From: Acidobacteriota bacterium
GTDB lineage: Bacteria > Acidobacteriota > Blastocatellia > RBC074
NCBI GenBank assembly: GCA_013140935.1
Contig: JABFSD010000210.1
Coordinates: 1-5,694 of the forward strand
Reading direction: 5' to 3'
DNA: 5,694 nt
Position numbers and translations under genes: made by a program. Shown here piece after piece: positions 1 to 5,694 of this stretch (the first letter of the stretch is position 1; each line of letters opens with the position of its first letter). The notes under the pieces were generated by a model that saw nothing but the letters and a program-made list of their open reading frames with translations, was not told where the DNA came from and ran no database searches.

Positions 1-1
1 C

Positions 2-788
<787 letters not shown>

Positions 789-796
<8 letters not shown>

Positions 797-1406
797 ACCT
801 TCTTCCGCTGTTGAATCAACCATACGCCGCATAGCCGTTTATTGCGGCAGCAGCAACGGCGGGCGCACAGAATACGTCGAGCAGGCACGGGCTACAGGCC
901 GCGTGCTGGCCCAACGCAACGTTGGATTGGTTTATGGCGGCGGCGGACTCGGCTTGATGGGTGCGTGCGCCGCTGCCGCGTTGGAGCAGGGCGGGGAAGT
1001 CATCGGTGTCATTCCGCATTCACTGGCAGGCAAAGAGCGTTTGAACGAGCTCGTCACTGACCTGCGCGTCGTGCGCACGATGCACGAACGCAAAACGCTG
1101 ATGGTCGAACTCGCCGATGCTTTCCTCGCGCTGCCCGGTGGGTTCGGCACGTTCGATGAACTCTTTGAAGCCGTCACGTGGGCGCAACTCGGCATCCATC
1201 AAAAACCGATTGGGTTGCTTAACGTAGCCGGTTATTTCGATCCGTTGCTAACGATGGTCGAACGCGCCATCGCCGAAGGTTTCGTGCAACCGCGCTATCG
1301 CCGACTCATCCACACGGCGACGGAGATTGAAACGCTGCTCGATGCTTTCGCCCGCCACGAACCGCTGCCCGGCCTCGTGCAATGGCTCGACCTCAGCGAA
1401 TCTTGA
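789..1406 (+). CDS. LOG-family protein (cytokinin riboside 5'-monophosphate phosphoribohydrolase-like, TIGR00730 type)
   Basis: This is a 205-residue cytoplasmic protein of the LOG / lysine-decarboxylase-like Rossmann family. Characterised members hydrolyse nucleoside 5'-monophosphates, including cytokinin ribotides, to free base and ribose 5-phosphate. Two diagnostic motifs are intact: the glycine-rich GGGGLGLMG at residues 50-58 and PGGFGTFDE at 116-124, the LOG PGGxGTxxE signature. The conserved MHERK segment lies at 98-102. Length is normal for the family. I chose ATG at 789 because it leaves about a dozen residues before the conserved strand RRIAVYCGSS; a TTG at 774 is possible but less likely. 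The start overlaps the last 8 bases of the permease gene, which implies translational coupling. No good Shine-Dalgarno sequence precedes it. The family is often misannotated as lysine decarboxylase, and the physiological substrate here is not shown by the sequence. Confidence 0.93.
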
Positions 1407-1410
1407 ACCG

Positions 1411-2265
1411 ATGTTTTTTCCTCTTTTGAAACGCTGGCGAATTTTTCTGCTCACCTTGTTGGTGGTCGGTGCGCTCTTGGCAGGACAGGCATTTTATGTC
1501 GAACCCTCTCGTCTGATCGTCAAATCATACCAATTGCCGATAGCCGGTATGCCGCCGTTGCGCATCGCGGCGCTCTCTGACTTACACGTCGGAGCGCCTC
1601 ACATCACCCGCACCAAATTGCAGCAAGTCGTGCAGATGACGAATGCGCAGCAGCCTGATTTGATTGTGTTGCTGGGCGATTACGTGATTCAAGGCGTAGT
1701 GGGTGGCAGCTTTGTCGAACCCCGCGAGATTGCGGAGGACTTGCGCGCGTTGCAGGCTCCGCTGGGGGTTTACGGCGTGCTGGGCAATCACGATCATCGC
1801 TACAACGGCAAAAAAATTAGCCAGGAATTTAGTCGTGTCGGCATTCACATGCTCGATCATCACACCCAACGGCTGGAATGGCGCGGCGTATCTTTCTGGC
1901 TGATGGGGCTGGGTGATTTTTTCAAAGACCCCTCAAATTGGCGCGCCGTAATCGCGCAGGTCAACGATGCCGCTCCGATCATTGCGATTACGCACAACCC
2001 GGATGTTTTCGCGGAACTGCCGCCGCGCGTAAACCTGATGCTCGCCGGACATACGCATGGCGGCCAATGCAACTTTCCGTGGTTCGGACGACCGATTGTC
2101 CCTTCGATGTATGACGACCGCTATGCCATCGGTCTGGTCTATGAAAACGGCCATCACATTTTCATTACGCCGGGCATCGGCACCAGCATTCTGCCCGTGC
2201 GCTTTCGCGTAACGCCTGAAATTTCATTGATACAGTTCAAGCCAGAGGAAGACAGGAAAGACTGA
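1411..2265 (+). CDS. Membrane-anchored calcineurin-like metallophosphoesterase (YkuE/YaeI/LpxG-like)
   Basis: This is a 284-residue dinuclear-metal phosphoesterase. A basic N-terminus (KRWR, 7-10) precedes a hydrophobic segment at about 11-30 that probably anchors it in the inner membrane, with the catalytic domain outside or at the surface. All metal-binding motifs are present in order: SDLH (D57, H59), GDY (D90), GNHD (N126, H127), THNPD (H195) and GHTH (H214, H216). The C-terminal GIGTSILPVRF followed by PEISLI is characteristic of the YkuE/YaeI branch. That branch includes LpxG, a UDP-2,3-diacylglucosamine pyrophosphatase of lipid A synthesis, so a role in lipid A or lipid-phosphate metabolism is possible but inferred. 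I chose ATG at 1411, four bases after the LOG stop; the frame is open further upstream but that stretch lies inside the LOG gene and has no homology. It is the last gene of the probable operon. Confidence 0.93.
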   Translation: MFFPLLKRWRIFLLTLLVVGALLAGQAFYVEPSRLIVKSYQLPIAGMPPLRIAALSDLHVGAPHITRTKLQQVVQMTNAQQPDLIVLLGDYVIQGVVGGSFVEPREIAEDLRALQAPLGVYGVLGNHDHRYNGKKISQEFSRVGIHMLDHHTQRLEWRGVSFWLMGLGDFFKDPSNWRAVIAQVNDAAPIIAITHNPDVFAELPPRVNLMLAGHTHGGQCNFPWFGRPIVPSMYDDRYAIGLVYENGHHIFITPGIGTSILPVRFRVTPEISLIQFKPEEDRKD

Positions 2266-2270
2266 GACAT

Positions 2271-2362
<92 letters not shown>

Positions 2363-2446
2363 ATATTGCTCAAGAGCGACCAGCGTCAAAAGGCTCAACG
2401 CAGCCAGGAAAAATCAAATAATAGCGAATAGTATGGATAACGGGGC

Positions 2447-2464
2447 GGTGACGCTTGCGCCACC
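2447..2464. repeat. 18-base near-perfect inverted repeat
   Basis: The halves GGTGACGC and GCGCCACC flank TT; the single imperfect position becomes a G-U pair in the minus-strand RNA. It lies inside the candidate small RNA and would form a stable GC-rich hairpin there. It could equally be a protein-binding palindrome in DNA, but it is about 80 bases downstream of the minus-strand promoter, which favours an RNA role. Confidence 0.4.
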
Positions 2465-2544
2465 TGATTTCGGGAATTCGTGGTGTTGTATTTTCCGAAT
2501 CGTTCATCGAAGCTCGGACGAACCTCAATGCATAAGACGGGCGG

Positions 2545-2574
2545 AGTATAGACGCGCCTTTCGCGCAGCGTCAA
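2545..2574 (-). promoter_or_regulatory. Sigma70-type promoter on the minus strand
   Basis: Reading the minus strand, TTGACG (2574-2569) and TATACT (2550-2545) are separated by 18 bases. They match the TTGACA and TATAAT consensus at five of six positions each, the best promoter match I found in the window. Transcription should start near 2538. The spacer and the edge of the -35 box hold an inverted repeat, GACGC/GCGTC (2551-2555 and 2568-2572), that could be an operator or simply local GC-rich sequence. No annotated protein gene follows, only the candidate small RNA. Confidence 0.6.
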
Positions 2575-2604
2575 GATGCCCCACTTGTTTTCGCCAATTT
2601 AATT

Positions 2605-2642
2605 TGTTGCGTAAGCAGTGGACATCCTTGCGTATCGCAACA
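2605..2642. repeat. Inverted repeat in the divergent promoter region
   Basis: TGTTGCG (2605-2611) and CGCAACA (2636-2642) form a perfect 7-bp inverted repeat with a 24-base spacer. It lies between the minus-strand promoter (2545-2574) and the plus-strand promoter (2696-2725), where a regulator controlling both directions could bind. The arms are short and chance occurrence is plausible. Confidence 0.25.
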
Positions 2643-2695
2643 GGCAGACATTCCCCGCGTCTTCGTGACGATTCGCTCGCCGCCTTGCGCCGCGC

Positions 2696-2725
2696 CTGAC
2701 AAATCGAAAACCCCTGTGGTAAGCT
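2696..2725 (+). promoter_or_regulatory. Probable promoter of the LecA-like protein gene
   Basis: CTGACA (2696-2701) matches the -35 consensus at five of six positions. After an 18-base spacer, TAAGCT (2720-2725) is a weak -10 box, preceded directly by TGG, giving an extended -10 (TGN) that would compensate. Transcription would start near 2732, leaving a leader of about 65 bases before the GTG at 2798. The upstream terminator and the minus-strand promoter make a separate promoter necessary for this gene pair, but the exact site is inferred. Confidence 0.4.
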
Positions 2726-2797
2726 GCGCGCAACCCCTTTTGCCATGCGGTTAAGGCAACCGAAAACTAACAACGAGAAGCGTTATTGGGAGGAACT

Positions 2798-3583
2798 GTG
2801 AAGCAAGAAATTTTCCGGCTGAAAACTTTTATCGCGGCGGCCCTGTGTTTGCTGGCTGTCGGCTCATTCGCCTGGGCTGACACGATTCGCCTCAAAGACG
2901 GCAGCGTCTTTAAGGGAAAGGTCACGAGCTATAACCAGCGCAAATTCACGATCACGATTTACGTAGGCTCATCGGCCTCACAACACGTGATTCCGGTCGA
3001 AGAAGTCGAGAGCATTGAATTCGACAGCGACACGGGTGCGCCAGCGGCGGCGAAATCTGCCGTGCCTGAAACCAAACCCAAAGTCGAACCCGCGCCAGTG
3101 TCAGCGCCTGTCGTGCGCACGGTCGAACCGCCAGTAAGCACCAACGCTCCGTTGGCGACCGTGACGAATACGAAACCTGAACCGGTGTCGGCAGAGCCAG
3201 CGCCGCCGACTGCCAGCGCCGAGTCGTTAGCGGAAAAGACGATCAACATTGCGGCGGCGGCAGATTGGACGAGCACCGAGATTCGCATTCAACGCGGCCA
3301 GCGCATTCGCATCACGGCATCGGGCGAAGTTGATCTGGGCACCAAAGGCCGCAGCGGCCCCAGCGGCATTCCCGCCAACGACCCCAAACGGCTGATGCCC
3401 AACCAACCTACAGGTGGCTTGCTCGCTGTGGTCGGCGATGACAACAACGATTTCGTTTTCATCGGCACCGAAGGCGAATTCGTCGCCAAACAAAACGGCG
3501 TGCTGTTTCTGAGCGTCAACGAAGAAAAGCTAGACGATAATCGCGGTTCGTTCATCGCGCGCGTAAAAGTGTTGCCACGTTAA
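2798..3583 (+). CDS. Exported two-domain protein with a C-terminal LecA/PA-IL-like domain
   Basis: This is a 261-residue secreted or periplasmic protein. A signal peptide (basic n-region to K9, hydrophobic 11-24) probably ends after AWA at 25-27. Residues 28-77 form a small beta-rich domain (TIRLKDGSVFKGKVTSY, then IPVEEVESIEFD) of a kind common in exported proteins of uncharacterised function. Residues 80-145 are a Pro/Ala/Val/Thr-rich linker. Residues 147-259 resemble the LecA/PA-IL galactophilic lectin fold: a conserved W157, a GPSG motif at 187-190, GGLLAVVG at 206-213 and the end LFLSVNEEKLDDNRGSF. The acidic/Asn positions E242, D247 and N248 are where LecA binds calcium; its sugar-contacting His-Pro-Asp-Gln stretch is not conserved, so ligand specificity is unknown. 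I chose the GTG at 2798 because GGGAGG (2788-2793) precedes it by 4 bases; a TTG at 2786 would overlap that site. It probably heads a two-gene unit. Confidence 0.85.
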   Translation: MKQEIFRLKTFIAAALCLLAVGSFAWADTIRLKDGSVFKGKVTSYNQRKFTITIYVGSSASQHVIPVEEVESIEFDSDTGAPAAAKSAVPETKPKVEPAPVSAPVVRTVEPPVSTNAPLATVTNTKPEPVSAEPAPPTASAESLAEKTINIAAAADWTSTEIRIQRGQRIRITASGEVDLGTKGRSGPSGIPANDPKRLMPNQPTGGLLAVVGDDNNDFVFIGTEGEFVAKQNGVLFLSVNEEKLDDNRGSFIARVKVLPR

Positions 3584-3648
3584 TCTTTACAAGCGGTGGC
3601 AGTTGGTGGCACAAGATGCCGTTTTGTGTCGCCTTGCAACAAAGGTCT

Positions 3649-5019
3649 ATGACTCATTTACCCTCACGGCTGCTGTGCGCAGCCCTTCTATCCCTCGCAT
3701 TGACCGGTGGCCTTTCTGCTGGCTTTGCGCAAACCGCCGCTTCTCAACAATCTCAGATGCGTCGCTGTTTGCCCGTTACGCCCATCGCGGCGGAGCGCTG
3801 GCGCGGCGAATATTTCGGCAATCGCGATTTCAGCGGCGACCCATTGATGGTGCGTGACGAAGGCGCAGCGGATTTGAATTTCGCGTGGGGATTGAGTTCG
3901 CCGAGTGCTGAATGCGGCGTGCCGTCAGACAATTTCTCTGTGCGTTGGACGCGCACCATCGCCGTGATCGCCGGGCTATATCGTTTCACCGCGACCGGCG
4001 ATGACGGCTTTCGGTTGTTGCTCGACGGTCAGACCGTGATCGAAGAATGGCGCGAGCAGTTCAATCAAACCAAATCGGTTGAACTCAATCTGAGCGCAGG
4101 CAAGCACCTGATCGTGCTGGAATACTTTGAGCGTTATGGCAGCGCGACCTTGAAATTCAATTGGGAAAACGCGCCCTGTCTGGTGAAAGTCGCGGGCGAC
4201 CGTTGGCGCGGCGAGTATTTCGCCAATGACAAGTTGAGCGGCGCGCCGACGTTGGTGCGCGACGACGGCAATGCTTTTTTGAAATTCGACAAGTGGGGAT
4301 TGCGTTCGCCGAACGAAAGCTGTTTGAAGGCGACCGATAATTTTTCCGTGCGTTGGACGCGCACGACTACGTTCCCGCAAGGGTTTTATCGCTTTCGCTT
4401 CACGGCGGACGACGGCGTGCGGCTGTTCATAGACAAACAACTCAAATTCGAAGCGTGGCGCGATCAGAACACCGCGCACACCGTTGATCTGGAACTCAAA
4501 GCCGGTAATCACACGGTCGTCGTCGAATACTTCGAACATCTGGGCAGTGCCTTGCTCGAATTCAATTGGGAGCTTCATCCCTGCCTGACCAACGTCGCGC
4601 CCGATCATTGGCGCGGCGAATATTTCGAATCGAACGATCTGACTGGCAACGCCTCCGTCATTCGTGACGAAGGCCAAAAGGATTTGGAGTTGAGCTTCGC
4701 GCGCAACTTTACCGGACGTACGAATACACAGTGCTTGACGCGCGAGGCCTTCACGGCGCGCTTTACGCGCAAGGTGACGTTTGCGGCAGGCACTTACAAA
4801 TTCACGCTCATCAGTGCGCCACGCACGCGCCTGTTGCTCGACGGTGAAAAGCTGCTCGACCAATGGCAAAGCAAAGGAACGCAGCCCGCGATGATAGAGG
4901 TCGCGGTAACTGCCGGGAATCACCAGTTGGTGGTGGAATACGGCAAAGACGCCGGCGACGGTGCGGTGGGCTTGAGTTGGGAACCGGTCGTGCGCGCTTT
5001 GCCGGTGAAGCGGAAGTGA
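3649..5019 (+). CDS. Exported protein with three tandem PA14-like domains
   Basis: This is a 456-residue secreted protein built almost entirely of three PA14-like beta-barrel repeats, a fold used for carbohydrate binding in adhesins and glycosidases. A signal peptide (MTHLPSR, then a hydrophobic stretch) ends near residue 27. Each repeat starts with WRGEYF (51, 186, 321) and ends in FNW or LSW (172, 307, 444). Repeats 1 and 2 keep the DDG of the calcium-binding Asp-Asp motif (118-120, 254-256) followed by RLxxD. In repeat 3 this is APR (390-392), so that domain is probably structural. One Cys pair per repeat (40/89, 177/225, 312/362) suggests disulfides and an oxidising location. No catalytic domain is present. 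I preferred ATG at 3649, preceded by AAAGG, because it gives a clean signal peptide; ATG at 3616 in the same frame adds 11 residues. It lies 65 bases after the LecA-like gene with no promoter I can see between them. Confidence 0.9.
   Translation: MTHLPSRLLCAALLSLALTGGLSAGFAQTAASQQSQMRRCLPVTPIAAERWRGEYFGNRDFSGDPLMVRDEGAADLNFAWGLSSPSAECGVPSDNFSVRWTRTIAVIAGLYRFTATGDDGFRLLLDGQTVIEEWREQFNQTKSVELNLSAGKHLIVLEYFERYGSATLKFNWENAPCLVKVAGDRWRGEYFANDKLSGAPTLVRDDGNAFLKFDKWGLRSPNESCLKATDNFSVRWTRTTTFPQGFYRFRFTADDGVRLFIDKQLKFEAWRDQNTAHTVDLELKAGNHTVVVEYFEHLGSALLEFNWELHPCLTNVAPDHWRGEYFESNDLTGNASVIRDEGQKDLELSFARNFTGRTNTQCLTREAFTARFTRKVTFAAGTYKFTLISAPRTRLLLDGEKLLDQWQSKGTQPAMIEVAVTAGNHQLVVEYGKDAGDGAVGLSWEPVVRALPVKRK
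3799..4980 (+). repeat. Three tandem 405-base coding repeats (PA14 units)
   Basis: The units begin at 3799, 4204 and 4609, each with codons for WRGEYF, giving an exact 405-base (135-residue) period. Units 1 and 2 are closest: both contain the 17-base string gtgcgttggacgcgcac (3940-3956 and 4348-4364) encoding VRWTRT. Unit 3 is more diverged (ARFTRK there). This pattern indicates internal duplication followed by divergence, with the third copy either older or under weaker constraint. Confidence 0.9.
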
Positions 5020-5195
5020 AGGCTCAGGAATTTTCTTCCCCACTTCCCAGCCGTCACGAGCGAATATCCGGCGGCACTGACGCGCAAAGGTTGAAACCGT
5101 TTGGCTGCAAGCGATAGCGGCACGCATGACAAAGCGTAATCAAACTGACCGTCAGAAGATGACGACAACGCATAGCAATTCTTGTCTGAGCGCTT

Positions 5196-5694
5196 TTACT
5201 TTTTGAATGCACGCTTGGCAGCGATGATGACGGCGACAACCACGGCTCCGACCGCGATGCCGACGACGACATCAAACAACAGCGGCAAGACGCCTTTGAG
5301 AATGAAACCGATGCCGCCGATGGATTCAACCGAATGCGCGAGCGATTCGCTGAAGTGATGCAACACCGGTAAGCCGTGCGTCAGAATGCCTCCGCCGACC
5401 ATGAACATCGCCGCCGTGCCGAGAACGGAAAGCGCCTTCATCAGCTTTGGCGCAGCCGCCAACAAAAACTTGCCGAAGCTTTGTTGAAAACCGCCACGCT
5501 GTTGGCACAGATAAAGCCCTGCGTCATCGAGTTTGACGATGCCTGCCACCAGGCCATAAACACCGACGGTCATAATCAGCGAGATCGCAATCAGCACCGC
5601 CACCTGCTGGCCGAACGCCGCGCCCGCAATCGCACCTAAACTAATCACGATAATTTCAGCAGATAGAATAAAGTCCGTTCTGACTGCGCCTTTG
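5196..5694 (-). CDS. yedI: DUF808 family (YedI-like) inner-membrane protein, C-terminal half (5' end outside the window)
   Basis: This is a polytopic membrane protein of the DUF808 family, whose E. coli member is YedI; its biochemical function is not established. The frame is open to the right edge, so the start lies beyond 5694, and an in-frame GTG at 5648 is internal. The 165 visible residues, a little over half of the roughly 300 usual for the family, include several segments I recognise from YedI: RTDFILSAEI (5-14), TVGVYGLVAGIVKLDD (42-57), and LMKALSVLGTAAMFMVGGGI (84-103) followed by HGLPVLHH (106-113). Hydrophobic segments lie at about 31-55, 85-105 and 126-160, and the protein ends in a basic tail (KRAFKK). 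It converges on the PA14 gene, 176 bases away, and is not part of that unit. No clear terminator follows its stop codon. Confidence 0.93.
   Translation of the reverse strand, partial: KGAVRTDFILSAEIIVISLGAIAGAAFGQQVAVLIAISLIMTVGVYGLVAGIVKLDDAGLYLCQQRGGFQQSFGKFLLAAAPKLMKALSVLGTAAMFMVGGGILTHGLPVLHHFSESLAHSVESIGGIGFILKGVLPLLFDVVVGIAVGAVVVAVIIAAKRAFKK

Noticed and set aside
5012..5047. Inverted repeat GGAAGTG/CACTTCC at the end of the PA14 gene as a terminator
   Set aside because: The 7-bp stem has a 22-base loop and no T run follows on either strand.
5085..5103. Small hairpin CAAAGGTT-GA-AACC-G-TTTG as a terminator
   Set aside because: A two-base loop and a bulge make it unstable, and no T run follows.
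3976..5127. A 383-codon minus-strand open frame opposite the PA14 gene
   Set aside because: It is a shadow of the PA14 gene: its composition and repetition follow the repeats on the other strand, and it shows no domain or signal. The plus-strand frame has a signal peptide and clear PA14 motifs.
5145..5155. 11-base palindrome CTGAC-C-GTCAG between the convergent genes
   Set aside because: Too short, isolated and not near any promoter; chance is a sufficient explanation.
5054..5178. Short minus-strand peptide frame (MRCRHLLTVSLITLCHAC) downstream of the DUF808 gene
   Set aside because: About 40 codons, no clear ribosome binding site and no recognisable family; the hydrophobic start is not enough support.

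Overview
The window looks like a chromosomal stretch from a Gram-negative bacterium of moderately high G+C. The mix of a MacB-type exporter, exported carbohydrate-binding-like proteins (PA14, LecA-like), a LOG-family enzyme and a DUF808 membrane protein would suit Acidobacteriota, perhaps Blastocatellia. That placement is an impression, since there is no rRNA or marker gene here. There are no insertion sequences, tRNAs, CRISPR arrays or other signs of mobility.

Region 1 (2-2265, + strand) is a compact probable operon of three genes. It holds the C-terminal end of a MacB/FtsX-type ABC transporter permease (cut by the left edge), a LOG-family nucleoside-monophosphate phosphoribohydrolase overlapping it by 8 bases, and a membrane-anchored calcineurin-like metallophosphoesterase 4 bases further on.

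Region 2 (2266-2797) is 532 bases with no convincing protein gene, but it is not empty. On the minus strand there is a strong sigma70-like promoter (2545-2574) and, about 270 bases downstream, an 8-bp hairpin followed by seven T (2271-2306). Together they delimit a candidate small RNA (about 2538 to 2271) that could show a CCUCCC anti-Shine-Dalgarno-like stretch in a loop. A weaker plus-strand promoter (2696-2725) probably serves the next gene.

Region 3 (2798-5019, + strand) encodes two exported proteins 65 bases apart. The first has an N-terminal beta-rich domain, a Pro/Ala linker and a C-terminal LecA/PA-IL-like domain. The second has three tandem PA14-like repeats with a period of exactly 135 residues; the third repeat has lost the Asp-Asp-Gly motif. 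They may act together in binding glycans at the envelope.

Region 4 (5020-5195) is a 176-base convergent intergenic stretch where I see only weak inverted repeats and no clear terminator. Region 5 (5196-5694, minus strand) is the C-terminal half of a DUF808/YedI membrane protein cut by the right edge.
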